DNA from: Brevibacterium oceani
Lineage (GTDB): Bacteria > Actinomycetota > Actinomycetes > Actinomycetales > Brevibacteriaceae
Reading direction: 5' to 3'
DNA length: 64,000 nucleotides
Assembly (NCBI RefSeq): GCF_013623835.1
Contig: NZ_JABKDE010000004.1
Coordinates: 62,001-126,000 of the forward strand
The notes beneath the pieces were generated by a model. That model did not search any database. It was not told where the DNA came from and saw only the letters and a list, made by a program, of their open reading frames with translations. This document shows positions 43,024 to 52,319 of this stretch, in pieces. The translations under genes were made by a program, and so were the position numbers. Every line of letters begins with the position of its first letter. Position 1 is the first letter of the stretch.

Positions 43024-43818
43024 TCACTTGGGGGCGTCGCCGAACCACTTCTTGTAGATCTCGTCGTACTCCCCGTTGTCCTTGATCTCCGTGATCGTGT
43101 CGTCCACGGCCTTCTTCATCGCCGTGTTGCCCTTCTTCATCGAGATGCCGTAGTGCTCATCGGTCTTGATGTCGAAGCCGACCGCAAAGCCCTTGTTCTC
43201 GGTGTTGTAGTTGTACAGCACACCGTTGTCGTTGATGACGGCGTCGACCTGCCCTGTCTTGAGCGCCTCGAGTGACAGGGGCAGGTCCTCATAGGTGATG
43301 ACTTCGGAGTCCTTGAAGTTCTCCGTCGCGTAGTCGAGGCCAGTCGTGCCGGCTTGAGCGCCGATCTTGAAGCCCTTCAGCCCCGCCTCGTCCTTCGCTG
43401 TCTTATCTGCCTTGGTCAGGATCGCCTGGTTCGCGTCGAAGTAGGGTTCGGAGAAGTCGGTCGCCTCCTCGCGCTCGGGGGTGATCGTCGTGGCGGCGGC
43501 CGCGACATCGCACTTGTTCTGGTTGAACTCGGCGCCCGAGGTGATCGTCTCGAAGGAGGTGTTGATGATCTCCTGTTCGACGCCGAGCTTCTTCGCCACG
43601 GCATCGACGATGTCGACGTCGAAGCCGACGACCTCACCGTCCTTCTCGAACTGGAACGGCTGGTAGGACAGGTGCGTGCAGGTCGTCAGCTTGCCCTCCT
43701 TGACGAGGGGGACACCGCCTTCTGCCGTCGCCGCGGGTTCCGAATCGCCTCCGCCGCAGGCGGACAGGGCGAGCATGGCGCCGACGGCCACGGTGGCCAG
43801 GGTCAAGCGTCGTTTCAT
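43024..43818 (-). CDS. Polar amino acid ABC importer, substrate-binding lipoprotein
   Basis: The 264-residue precursor begins with a basic region, a hydrophobic stretch and the lipobox 'LALSACGGGD', placing the mature protein on the outer face of the membrane. The mature part is a family 3 solute-binding protein ('EKDGEVVGFDVDIVDAVAKKL', 'AAATTITPEREEATDFSEPYF'). Family 3 proteins bind polar amino acids such as glutamate, glutamine or cystine; which one is unknown. SD-like GGAGG precedes the ATG. It is the first gene of the importer operon. Confidence 0.93.
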   Translation of the reverse strand: MKRRLTLATVAVGAMLALSACGGGDSEPAATAEGGVPLVKEGKLTTCTHLSYQPFQFEKDGEVVGFDVDIVDAVAKKLGVEQEIINTSFETITSGAEFNQNKCDVAAAATTITPEREEATDFSEPYFDANQAILTKADKTAKDEAGLKGFKIGAQAGTTGLDYATENFKDSEVITYEDLPLSLEALKTGQVDAVINDNGVLYNYNTENKGFAVGFDIKTDEHYGISMKKGNTAMKKAVDDTITEIKDNGEYDEIYKKWFGDAPK

Positions 43819-44033
43819 GGTTCCTCCAGTGAGTCGGTGACGGGTGTGTCACGCAATCGCGGGTCGCTCGGCGGTCGTACCTGAGCAACGTCTGAGAGGA
43901 ATCCTACCGTGAACTGGGTCACACTTCGGTGCAACCGATGACCGCCGAGGCGGTTGTGACGAAATCGTAGTTTTGCCACCTTGTGAGGCCGGCCGGCCGA
44001 GCTTCGCGAGCGGGCGCCGTGCGGGAACGGCAG

Positions 44034-44067
44034 AGGGTCCGACCATCGCGTACGATGATCGGACCCT
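44034..44067 (-). terminator. Hairpin terminator downstream of MHS permease
   Basis: AGGGTCCGACCATCG and CGATGATCGGACCCT pair over 15 bases (one G-T wobble) with a 4-base loop, 28 bases after the permease stop on the minus strand. The T-run is weak. The remaining bases to 43819 hold the amino acid importer's promoter region and no gene. Confidence 0.65.
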
Positions 44068-44094
44068 GCCTGAGATTGATTCGGCCGGAGCCGC

Positions 44095-45537
44095 TCAGCT
44101 CAGCTGATCCTCCATGTCGAGGTCGCTGGTGTCCTTGGCCAGCCACAGCGCTGCGAACGTGAGGATCGCGGCGCCGATGATGTAGAGGCCGCAGTAGAAG
44201 ATCGTGCCACCCTCGGCCTGCCACAGCGCGACCATCGCGAAGGGAGCCGGGCCTGCGCCGATGACGCTGGCCATATTGTAGGACACGGCCGAACCGGTGT
44301 AGCGGACATTGGCCGGGAAGAGCTCGGGCAGGTAGGCGGCCATCGGCCCGAACGTCAGTCCCATGAGGATGAACCCGACGATGAGAGCGATGACGACACC
44401 CGCGGTGCCCGCGTTGAACAGGGCGTTGACGACGAGACCGTAGGCGGCGATGAGCACGGTCACGCCGAGCAGCATCTTCCGCCGACCCAGCTTCTCGGCC
44501 AGGGGCCCGGAGACGACGGTGAAGATGCCGAAGAAGACGACGCCGATGATGAGGTAGGTGAGGAATTCGCTCTTCGTGTAGCCGAGCCCCGCGACGAACC
44601 CGGCGGGATCGAAGGAGGTTCCCGCCGCCTCGGCGACGGTCTGTGCCTGTTCCACGGTGGCCGGTGAGGTGCCGTAGGTCAGGGTGAACGCGGTCATGAA
44701 GTAGAAGATCACGTAGGTCGCGAGCATGATGAAGGTGCCGAGGATGAGCGGCTTCCAGCTCGTGGCGAAGACGCGGCCGATGGGGGCCTTCGAGATCTGC
44801 TGCTTCTGCGCGACGAGCTGGAAGGCCGGGGTCTCCATGAGGGAGAGGCGGACCCAGAGACCGACGGCGACGAGGATCGCCGAGAGCAGGAACGGGATGC
44901 GCCAGCCCCACGCAAGGAAAGCCTCGGGGGAGGTCCACGAGTTCAGCCCGACGAAGAGCAGGTTGGCGATGATGAAGCCGACCGGGGCGCCGAGCTGAGG
45001 GAAGGTGCCCCAGATGGCGCGCTTGCCCTTCGGGGCGTTCTCGGTTGCCAGCAGGGCAGCACCCGACCATTCGCCGCCGAGGCCGACACCCTGGCAGAAG
45101 CGCAGGAGGACGAGCATCGCGGGCGCGAGGACGGCCCAGCCCGGCGCCGAGGCGGTCGGGAGCAGCCCGATGAGGAAGGTGCCGATGCCCATGATGAGCA
45201 GGGAGGCGATGAGTGTCTTCTTCCGGCCGATCCGGTCACCGAAGTGACCGAAGATGATCGAGCCCAGGGGGCGGGCGACGAAGGCGACGCCGAAGATCGC
45301 GAACGAGCTCAGCAGCTGCGTCGTCGAGGTCTGATTGGGGAAGAAGAGCGCCGGGAAGACCAGCGACGAGGCGGTCGCGTAGGCGTAGAAGTCGAAGAAC
45401 TCGATCGTGGTGCCGACCATCGAGGCGGTCAGGACCTTGCCGCGGGTGTTGTTCTTCCGAGTCGCTGCGATGGCGTCGGACTCGACGGCGTCGTCGGGTG
45501 AGGGGTTCGGATTCCCCGGTTGTGTTTCGGTGGACAT
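44095..45537 (-). CDS. MFS permease, metabolite:H+ symporter family
   Basis: The 480-residue protein has MHS hallmarks 'GTTIEFFDFYAYATASS', 'GHFGDRIGRKK', 'GGEWSGAALLATENAPKGKR' and 12 helices. The start MSTETQPGN is chosen; a longer in-frame start exists 60 bases upstream but adds 20 atypical residues. MHS carriers import organic acids or betaines. The gene stands alone, with 250 bases upstream before the cyclophilin gene and no gene in that gap. It may serve aromatic acid uptake for the nearby pob/pca operon, but this is only proximity. Confidence 0.88.
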   Translation of the reverse strand: MSTETQPGNPNPSPDDAVESDAIAATRKNNTRGKVLTASMVGTTIEFFDFYAYATASSLVFPALFFPNQTSTTQLLSSFAIFGVAFVARPLGSIIFGHFGDRIGRKKTLIASLLIMGIGTFLIGLLPTASAPGWAVLAPAMLVLLRFCQGVGLGGEWSGAALLATENAPKGKRAIWGTFPQLGAPVGFIIANLLFVGLNSWTSPEAFLAWGWRIPFLLSAILVAVGLWVRLSLMETPAFQLVAQKQQISKAPIGRVFATSWKPLILGTFIMLATYVIFYFMTAFTLTYGTSPATVEQAQTVAEAAGTSFDPAGFVAGLGYTKSEFLTYLIIGVVFFGIFTVVSGPLAEKLGRRKMLLGVTVLIAAYGLVVNALFNAGTAGVVIALIVGFILMGLTFGPMAAYLPELFPANVRYTGSAVSYNMASVIGAGPAPFAMVALWQAEGGTIFYCGLYIIGAAILTFAALWLAKDTSDLDMEDQLS

Positions 45538-45790
45538 GGTGTCGTTGTGCTCCGCTGTTTCGTGAGTGCAGGCACGGGCGGGTGGTGCTCGTGTCAATGG
45601 AAAAGGGCCGCCGATGCTGTGCGAGCACAGCGTCGACGGCGACGGATAGACACTACGCCCGTCTCACAAAATGCGTTCTCCGCGTCTCGGAAGACGAGAT
45701 TGCTCGGTCATCCGAGTATTTTCGCGGGCTGGTGACCAGCAGGGACGCGTGTTCGGCCCGCCTGCGGGCACGACTCCTGCGGGTCGCGCC

Positions 45791-46540
45791 TTACTCGGAG
45801 ACGGAGACTCCGGTGATGGTGACCTTCTCCTTCGGGGCGCCGTCGCCGGCACCGGAGTCCGTGCCCTTGTCGGCGATGTCGGACACGGTCTTCGTGCTGT
45901 CCTTGTCGAGGGAGCCGAAGACGGTGTAGTCCGGCGGCAGAGAACTGTCGTCGTAGACGACGAAGAACTGGGAGCCGTTGGTGTCGGGGCCGGCGTTGGC
46001 CATGGCGAGGGTGCCTGCCGGGTAGGTCTCGGAGCCGTCGACCTCATCGGCGAACGAGTAGCCGGGTCCGCCCGAACCGGTGCCGGTGGGGTCGCCGCAC
46101 TGGAGGACGAAGATGCCCTCGGTGGTCAGGCGGTGGCAGTCGGTGTCGGCGAAGTACTTCTGCTTCGCCAGGGACAGGAAGCTGTTGACGGTGCAGGGGG
46201 CACCGTCGGCGTCGAGGGTCACGGTCAGATCGCCGGCGTTCGTGGCGATGGCGGCCTTGACCTTGCCCTTCGCCTGCGGCTGCTCATCAGGGGTGTCGAC
46301 GTCCTTGGCGCCGGACTGCGAATCCTTCGGGTAGGAGCAGGTGCCGGGCGCGGCTTCGGTCGAAGTCTCCGCGCTGGTCGAGCTTTCAGCGGAGCCGCCG
46401 GAGTCGCCCTCGGAATCGGACGATCCGCACCCGGTCAGGAGCAGAAGTGCGAGGACCGCGAACGCGGCCAGGGCCGACAGAACGGCTGGCTGCGGTCGGC
46501 GGGTCAGGGCATGAGAGCGACTGGGCGCGGGGTGATCCAT
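45791..46540 (-). CDS. Cyclophilin-type peptidyl-prolyl isomerase, lipoprotein
   Basis: The 249-residue precursor has a long basic start, a hydrophobic segment and lipobox 'LLLLTGCGSS', then a Ser/Glu-rich linker and a cyclophilin domain ('FADTDCHRLTTEGIFVLQCGDP', 'GTLAMANAGPDTNGSQFFVVY', 'YTVFGSLD'). Cyclophilins isomerise X-Pro bonds; this one would act on exported proteins at the outer membrane face. Active-site positions show substitutions (HRLT for FHRV, LQCGDPTGTG for QGGDPTGTG), so activity may be lowered. Confidence 0.88.
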   Translation of the reverse strand: MDHPAPSRSHALTRRPQPAVLSALAAFAVLALLLLTGCGSSDSEGDSGGSAESSTSAETSTEAAPGTCSYPKDSQSGAKDVDTPDEQPQAKGKVKAAIATNAGDLTVTLDADGAPCTVNSFLSLAKQKYFADTDCHRLTTEGIFVLQCGDPTGTGSGGPGYSFADEVDGSETYPAGTLAMANAGPDTNGSQFFVVYDDSSLPPDYTVFGSLDKDSTKTVSDIADKGTDSGAGDGAPKEKVTITGVSVSE

Positions 46541-46567
46541 GCCTTCATCGTATCGGCACTCAAATAT

Positions 46568-46616
46568 AGGTCACCATCGGATACTTTCAGCGCTGGAAAG
46601 TATCCGATAGCGACCT
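46568..46616. terminator. Inverted repeat between MFS gene and cyclophilin gene
   Basis: Arms 46568-46588 and 46596-46616 (21 bases) pair except at three positions, with a 7-base loop. The core ATCGGATACTTTC/GAAAGTATCCGAT is perfect. It is 15 bases after the MFS stop and 27 bases before the cyclophilin start, so it could terminate the MFS transcript or act as an operator for the cyclophilin gene. Confidence 0.6.
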
Positions 46617-46631
46617 AGATCTGCTCGGAAC

Positions 46632-47849
46632 TCAGGTTTCGACCGGGGTGCGGGTGCTCTTGTCGGGGGAGCCGCCTCGGCGGAGGAAGATCGCGACGGA
46701 GATGACGATGAGTCCGGCCAGGCACAGCCCGACGCCGACCCAGGCGGGTGCGCGGTAGCCGAGTCCTGCGGTGATGACGATGCCGCCGAGCCACGCGCCG
46801 AGGGCATTGGCGAGGTTGAACGCGGCGTGGTTCATGGCTGCGGACAGGCTCGGGGCGTCGTGGGATTCGCGGAACAGGCGCATCTGCAAGGCCGTGGTGA
46901 TCATCGATCCGGAGATGCCGATGAGGAAGAGCGCGATGATCGCGATCGCCGCGATGTGGGTGAAGGCGCCGAAAGCGGCGAGCACGAGGGCGGAGAGGAT
47001 CATGCCGCCGGTGGCCGAACGTTCGATGGACTTGTCGACCAGCGGTCCGGCGATGAGGGAGCCGGCGGTCATGCCGAGTCCGTAGACGGCGAGCACCCAC
47101 GGGATCGCGACCTCGGGAACGCCGGCGACGTCGGTCATGGTCGGGGTGATGTAGGTGTAGACGGCGAACATGCCGCCGAACCCGACGGACCCGGCCACGA
47201 GGGTGAGGATGATCTGCACGCGACCGAGTGCCTTGATCTCCCCGCGCGCCGATGGCACCTCACCGGCGCCGACGCTCACACGCGGGACGGCGATGGCGAC
47301 CATGATGACGGTGAGGATGCCCAGCCCCGCGACGAGACCGTAGGCGCTGCGCCACCCGAACAGATTGCCCAGTGCCGCGGCGAAGGGCACACCGAAGATG
47401 TTCGCGATCGTCAGTCCGAGCATGACTCGCGACATCGCCCGCCCGCGGCGGTTCGCCGGGACGAGGGAGGCGGCGACGACCGCGCCGATTCCCAGATAGG
47501 CGCCATGGGGCAGGCCCGAGGCGAAGCGCGCGATGTTGAACAGGGCCGCGGTCGGAGCGAGCATCGAGGCGAGGTTGCCCAGGGCGAAGAGTCCCATCAT
47601 GCACAGGAGCAGCAGTTTGCGGTCCATGTGCGCGGCGATGGTCGTGATCAGGGGTGCACCGACGACGACGCCGATCGCGTAGAACGACACCGCGTGACCG
47701 GCCTGGGGGACCGTGATGCCGAGCTCCTCGGCGATCATCGGCAGCAGTCCCATGGTCGCGAATTCGGTCACTCCGATGCCGAAGGCGCCGATCGCCAGGG
47801 CGAAGACGGCGAACTTGTAGACTCCGCGGGAGACCGGGGCATCGCTCAT
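46632..47849 (-). CDS. AraJ/DHA1-type MFS exporter
   Basis: This 405-residue, 12-helix protein fits the DHA1 drug/sugar efflux group: 'IGVTEFATMGLLPMIAEELG' at the start, 'HMDRKLLLLCMM' in the first cytoplasmic loop and 'RFASGLPHGAYLGIGAVVAASLVPANRRGRAMS' (motif key: GLPHGAY and NRRGRAMS). AraJ-like exporters remove sugars or drugs. It is 200 bases from the pca operon on the same strand, with no gene in between. The end is followed by an inverted repeat. Confidence 0.87.
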   Translation of the reverse strand: MSDAPVSRGVYKFAVFALAIGAFGIGVTEFATMGLLPMIAEELGITVPQAGHAVSFYAIGVVVGAPLITTIAAHMDRKLLLLCMMGLFALGNLASMLAPTAALFNIARFASGLPHGAYLGIGAVVAASLVPANRRGRAMSRVMLGLTIANIFGVPFAAALGNLFGWRSAYGLVAGLGILTVIMVAIAVPRVSVGAGEVPSARGEIKALGRVQIILTLVAGSVGFGGMFAVYTYITPTMTDVAGVPEVAIPWVLAVYGLGMTAGSLIAGPLVDKSIERSATGGMILSALVLAAFGAFTHIAAIAIIALFLIGISGSMITTALQMRLFRESHDAPSLSAAMNHAAFNLANALGAWLGGIVITAGLGYRAPAWVGVGLCLAGLIVISVAIFLRRGGSPDKSTRTPVET

Positions 47850-48051
47850 AGGACTCCTTCGGAGACGAGGGGTGTGTGGGACGACCGCACCAGCCTATTG
47901 CCCATCGCGGCTCCTCGAAAGTGCGGGGGACGCAATGTGACGATTCGAACAGGCTGCGTGCCGTGCCTGGCGTCACCGACACCCTCGCCGAGGCGGCCGA
48001 TCGTCCCGTACGCAGGTTGAGTCTGTGCGAGTGTCGAGTCCGCGCGGACGC

Positions 48052-49395
48052 TCAGGACTCGGATGGATCGTCGGCGTTCGCCTCCGCGTCGACCTCGGCC
48101 AGGGCCTGGGAGGCGACGGAGAAGGCCGTGTTCGCGCTCGGCACCGAGCAGTAGATGGCCGACTGGAGGAGGACTTCCTTGATCTCGTCCCGGGTCAGGC
48201 CGTTGCGCAGCGCCGCCTTGACGTGCATCGCGAGTTCGGCTTCGTGGCCGCCGGCGATCATGGCGGTGAGTGTGATGGCCGATCGCATGCGACGGTCCAG
48301 ACCGGGCCGGGTCCAGATCTCACCCCACGCATAACGGGTGATGAGGTCCTGGAAGTCGCTCGTGAAGTCGTCGACCTTCGCATTCGCCCGATCGACGTGG
48401 GCGTCGGAGAGGACTTCGCGGCGCACGGTCATCCCGGCCTCGCGGACCTCGTCGCGGCTGGCCTCCCGCGGTCCTGAAGCGGTGGGCAGAGCGGCCGCAC
48501 CAGCCGCACCATCGGCGCCGGCGGATCCTCCTGCCGCGGCGGTTCCTCCGGCCCCGGCGCCGAGGCCCTTGCCGCCGAAGAAGTCATGAAGCAGTCCCGC
48601 GGTCACGGCGGGCGCCTCGGCGGGCACCAGATGGGCGGCCCCTTCGATGACCTCGAGGAGGGCACCAGGGACGGCGTTCGCGATCTCGGCGAGCTTCGTC
48701 GCCGGGGTCGGCTGGTCCTCGGAACCGGCGACGGCGAGAACCGGGCGGGTGATCTCGGGCAGGCGTTCGCGGACATCGAAGTCGGCCAGCGCATAGCAGA
48801 GGGAGGCGTAGGAGAAGCGGTCGGCATCCTGAAGTGAGTGCAGCAGCGCGGCCGAGGCTTCCGGCTCGCGGTCCATGAAGCCCTCACCGAACCAGCGCTG
48901 TGCCGAACCGATGATCTGAGTCGGTGTGCCCGAGGTGGCCACGGTCTGGGCGCGCTCCTCCCAGGCGGTGGCCTCACCGATCTTCGCGCCGGTGCAGAAC
49001 ACCGCGATGCGACCGAAGCGGTCGGCGTGGTCGAGGGCCAGCTGCATGGCGGTGGCCCCGCCGATCGAATCGCCGGCGAGGTCGACGGGCGTGCCGGGGG
49101 CGACCACATCGGGAAGGACGCGGTCGAGTGTCGACAGGACCGCCTCGGCGAGGTCGGACATCGTGATCCGCGGAGCCACCGATGTCTCTGGGGGAACGGT
49201 GATCGGCGTCGAACGGCCGTGACCGGGCAGGTCGATGCCGATGACCGTCGTCTCCGGACTCACCGCCGCGAATGCGCTCGCCGCCTGCTGCCACAGCGCG
49301 GCCACCGAGGTGCCCAGCGAGGGGAGGACGACGAGGACCCGGGCCTCGTCGGCCGGGGTCGTGGGGGCGGCGAGAACGGATGCGGTGAGCTCCAT
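48052..49395 (-). CDS. pcaL: Fused 3-oxoadipate enol-lactonase / 4-carboxymuconolactone decarboxylase
   Basis: The 447-residue fusion has an N-terminal alpha/beta-hydrolase (PcaD-like, nucleophile Ser in 'LAGDSIGGATAM', catalytic His in 'GAAHLVPAE'), a Gly/Ala-rich flexible linker (about 272-300) and a C-terminal PcaC-like domain ('TRYAWGEIWTRPGLDRRMRS', 'LTRDEIKEVLLQ'). It performs two consecutive steps of the protocatechuate branch, giving 3-oxoadipate. Streptomyces and Rhodococcus encode the same fusion. It follows pcaB in the operon. A GTG three codons earlier is another possible start. Confidence 0.93.
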   Translation of the reverse strand: MELTASVLAAPTTPADEARVLVVLPSLGTSVAALWQQAASAFAAVSPETTVIGIDLPGHGRSTPITVPPETSVAPRITMSDLAEAVLSTLDRVLPDVVAPGTPVDLAGDSIGGATAMQLALDHADRFGRIAVFCTGAKIGEATAWEERAQTVATSGTPTQIIGSAQRWFGEGFMDREPEASAALLHSLQDADRFSYASLCYALADFDVRERLPEITRPVLAVAGSEDQPTPATKLAEIANAVPGALLEVIEGAAHLVPAEAPAVTAGLLHDFFGGKGLGAGAGGTAAAGGSAGADGAAGAAALPTASGPREASRDEVREAGMTVRREVLSDAHVDRANAKVDDFTSDFQDLITRYAWGEIWTRPGLDRRMRSAITLTAMIAGGHEAELAMHVKAALRNGLTRDEIKEVLLQSAIYCSVPSANTAFSVASQALAEVDAEANADDPSES

Positions 49396-49436
49396 GGATG
49401 TCACTTTCTCGAGCGTGTTTTCTCAGTCGGGGTGTC

Positions 49437-50807
49437 TCAGTCGAAGGACGGCAGGTCGATCTCCTGCGGTCCGGATTCGTCGATGGTGGCAAGGATGGTC
49501 CGGCGGATGTCCTCGGCCTCTCCGAGGTAGGACTCGGGGGTGAAGAACTCGGAGATTCCGTCCTCGTCGCCGACCGCTTCGCGCAGCGCAGCGACGGGGT
49601 CCGAGCCGGGGGCGATGATGTCAGCGATCTGGTCCTTGGTCAGGCGGTCGCCGAAGACGATGGTGAGTTTCTCCCCGAAGATCCCGGGACTGGCGGCATC
49701 GAGGTTCGCCCGCATGGCCTCGGGGCGGACGTGCAGGCCCGCGATCATGTCATCGAGGATGGTCAGGGATGAGATCGCCAAGGTCATGAGTTCGGACAGG
49801 GCCGGCCATTCGGCATGCCAGGCACCGTCGGAGCGTTCTTCGACCGCTTCGGCGGCGGCCGTGGTCAGGGTGGACAGCGCGCCGGGCACGCGTATGCCGT
49901 TGCGGTGGAGGAGCACCGCCGAGGTGGGGTTCGATTTGTGCGGCATCGCCGATGATCCGCCGGTGGCCGACAGCGACAGTTCCCCGATCTCCGGGCGGAC
50001 GCCGATGAGGACGTCGCGGGCGATCGAGGCACCCACGGTCACGCATTGGGCAAGGTGGGATCCCCACGAGAGGATGCGCACTCGGTCCGTGTGCCAGGGG
50101 ACGGGGATCTGGGTGAGTGCCGCATCGGGGCCGACCATCTGGACATGGAATTCGCGCAGCAACGAATCGGTGGACTCGCCGGCGAACCAGCGGATGGCGG
50201 CCCGTGTGCCCGCGGCACCGCCGACCTGCACATAGTCGACGTAGGGGGCCTGAGCTTGGACTTCGTTGACCTCGGCGGCCCACGTGGCTGCCTTGAGGCC
50301 GAATGTCGTCGGCAGTGCCGGTTGGGTCAGCGTCCGTGCCAGACACAGCGTCTCGGTATGAGTGTTCGAGAGCTCGACCAGGGAGGCGCCGATGACTTCG
50401 AGCCGGGCCTGGAGCTGGCGCACCACGCGGGAGACGAGCAGACCGATGGCCGAATCGATGACGTCCTGGCTGGTCAGCCCCCGGTGCAGACACCGTGAGG
50501 CCTCCGGGCTGAGCCGCTTACGGACGAGGCCGAGGAACGGGATGACGGGATTGCCGCCGGATTCGGCGGCCTCACCCAAGGACTCGAGCTCGGTGTGATC
50601 GTCGGTCAGCGTCCGGACGGTGGCATCGATGGCGGCGGCCACCTCGGCGCGGGTCTCCGACGACACCAGCCCCACCCGTCCCTGGGCGACGATCCACGCG
50701 GTTTCGACCTGCCCGATCGCGGAGATGAGCGCGGCGTCGTCGATGGCTTCGGCGCCCCTCAGATCGCCGGGGGCGAAGAGGAAGCGGGTGTGGGCGGTGT
50801 CGGTCAT
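49437..50807 (-). CDS. pcaB: 3-carboxy-cis,cis-muconate cycloisomerase
   Basis: PcaB belongs to the fumarase/aspartase superfamily. The 456-residue protein has 'GLTSQDVIDSAIGLLVSR', a middle helical bundle and the superfamily signature 'GGSSAMPHKSNPTSAVLL' with the catalytic loop Ser. It cyclises 3-carboxymuconate made by protocatechuate 3,4-dioxygenase. The start MTDTAHTRF follows GAGGACTGACGCA and sits immediately after the pcaG stop. It lies between pcaG and pcaL. Confidence 0.93.
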   Translation of the reverse strand: MTDTAHTRFLFAPGDLRGAEAIDDAALISAIGQVETAWIVAQGRVGLVSSETRAEVAAAIDATVRTLTDDHTELESLGEAAESGGNPVIPFLGLVRKRLSPEASRCLHRGLTSQDVIDSAIGLLVSRVVRQLQARLEVIGASLVELSNTHTETLCLARTLTQPALPTTFGLKAATWAAEVNEVQAQAPYVDYVQVGGAAGTRAAIRWFAGESTDSLLREFHVQMVGPDAALTQIPVPWHTDRVRILSWGSHLAQCVTVGASIARDVLIGVRPEIGELSLSATGGSSAMPHKSNPTSAVLLHRNGIRVPGALSTLTTAAAEAVEERSDGAWHAEWPALSELMTLAISSLTILDDMIAGLHVRPEAMRANLDAASPGIFGEKLTIVFGDRLTKDQIADIIAPGSDPVAALREAVGDEDGISEFFTPESYLGEAEDIRRTILATIDESGPQEIDLPSFD

Positions 50808-50811
50808 TGCG

Positions 50812-51396
50812 TCAGTCCTCGTGGCCGGGGAATCGGAGGAAGGGGGTTTCCTCCTCACCCTGCAACCGTATGTCGAAGTGCAGCGATGCGTCAGCCCCTC
50901 GGGTGGCGATGAGGCGTCGGCGGTCGGCCTCGTCGAGGGAGGACAGGAAAGGGTCGGCAGCCAGGGCCTCGGTGTCCTCGGGCAGGTAGATCCTGGTGAA
51001 GAGGCGGTTGAGCAGGCCGCGGGCGAAGATGACGACGCTGATGAACGGGGCCTTGCCCGCCTCGGTGGGGCCGGGGTTGACGGTCGAGAAGCTGAACTCG
51101 CCCTCGGGGTCGACGGCGGCGCGGCCGAAGCCGGTGAAGGTGAAGCCGTTGCGGCGCAGCGATCCCGTCGCGCGGGGCACGTCGCCGTTCTCGTCGGGCT
51201 GCCAGATCTCGAGGATTGCGTCCGGGACCCGTTCGCCCGCCCCGTCGTAGACGGCGCCGGTCAGCTGCACGGCGCGTGCGGAGCCGGGGGGCACGAGTTC
51301 GTTGTCGTGGTCGTACGGGAGGGCGTAGCCGTAGAACGGGCCGACGGTCTGGCCCGGGGTGGGCGTGAGGTCCGGGGTTGCGGTGAGATCAGTCAT
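50812..51396 (-). CDS. pcaG: Protocatechuate 3,4-dioxygenase, alpha subunit
   Basis: The 194-residue chain has the intradiol dioxygenase fold with 'LTPTPGQTVGPFYGYALPY' at the start and 'ILEIWQPDENGDVPR', but lacks the four iron ligands, as is normal for PcaG. It forms the alpha/beta unit with PcaH that cleaves protocatechuate to 3-carboxymuconate. It overlaps the pcaH stop by 8 bases and is followed closely by pcaB. Confidence 0.94.
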   Translation of the reverse strand: MTDLTATPDLTPTPGQTVGPFYGYALPYDHDNELVPPGSARAVQLTGAVYDGAGERVPDAILEIWQPDENGDVPRATGSLRRNGFTFTGFGRAAVDPEGEFSFSTVNPGPTEAGKAPFISVVIFARGLLNRLFTRIYLPEDTEALAADPFLSSLDEADRRRLIATRGADASLHFDIRLQGEEETPFLRFPGHED

Positions 51397-52249
51397 CGTC
51401 CTCTTCTTCCATCCAGGTCCGGTTGGCTCCGGTGAGCACGATGTCCCAGTTGTAGCCCATGAGGAATTCGTGCTCGGTGATGTTGTGGTCGTAGGTTGCG
51501 ACCAGTCGGTCGCGGGCCTTCTGGTCGGTGATCGACTGGTAGATCGGGTCGAGGGCGAAGAGCGGGTCGCCTGGGAAGTACATCTGGGTGATCATGCGCT
51601 GAGTGAACTCGGATCCGAACAGCGAGAAGTGGATGTGGGCGGGCCGCCACGCGTTGTGGTGGTTCTTCCACGGGTAGGGGCCCGGCTTGATCGTGGTGAA
51701 CGAATACTCGCCGTTCGGCCCGGTCAGGGTGCGTCCGACACCGGTGAAGTTCGGGTCGATCGGCGCCGGGTGCTGGTCGCGTTTGTGGATGTAGCGGCCG
51801 GCCGAGTTCGCCTGCCAGATCTCGACGAGCTGGTTGCGTACGGGTCGGCCGTCACCGTCGAGGACGCGTCCGGTGACGCGGATGCGCTCGCCGATGGGTT
51901 CGCCGTCGGCCTGGATCGTCAGGTCCGATTCGAGGGTGCCGATGTCGCGGTGGCCGAAGGCGGGGGAGAAGAGCTCGATCGTCTCCGGGTCGGTGTGGCG
52001 GGGATCCTTCGTCGGGTGGCGCAGGATCGAGGACCGGTAGGGCCGGTAGTCCAGGCGCGGCTGGGCCTCGGGCTTCTGCCCGGCGGCGAGGTTCTGCTTG
52101 TACTGCGATTCGATGTCGGCGATCTCCGCCGACAGGGTCGCCTGGGATTCTGCGGCGTCATCGGGGCCCTTCACAGCCTCGTTGATGACGGTCGGGGAAT
52201 CGAAGGCCTCGGAGGCCTCATCGGTGTCCGAGGTCTGATGCTGACTCAT
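51389..52249 (-). CDS. pcaH: Protocatechuate 3,4-dioxygenase, beta subunit
   Basis: This is the iron-binding subunit. Of its 286 residues, 'NSAGRYIHKRDQHPAPIDPN' holds the first Tyr ligand, and 'YPWKNHHNAWRPAHIHFSLF' holds the second Tyr and both His ligands. The N terminus has about 40 extra residues, acidic and Ser/Ala-rich, compared with Pseudomonas PcaH. It overlaps pcaG by 8 bases. The start MSQHQTSD follows AGAGAAAGGTTCGACG, 71 bases after pobA. Confidence 0.95.
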   Translation of the reverse strand: MSQHQTSDTDEASEAFDSPTVINEAVKGPDDAAESQATLSAEIADIESQYKQNLAAGQKPEAQPRLDYRPYRSSILRHPTKDPRHTDPETIELFSPAFGHRDIGTLESDLTIQADGEPIGERIRVTGRVLDGDGRPVRNQLVEIWQANSAGRYIHKRDQHPAPIDPNFTGVGRTLTGPNGEYSFTTIKPGPYPWKNHHNAWRPAHIHFSLFGSEFTQRMITQMYFPGDPLFALDPIYQSITDQKARDRLVATYDHNITEHEFLMGYNWDIVLTGANRTWMEEEDDD

Positions 52250-52319
52250 CGTCGAACCTTTCTCTCTTGTGGTGCTGATATCTGTGCGGAGTGCCTGTGG
52301 GGAGGAATGGGGGAGCGGG

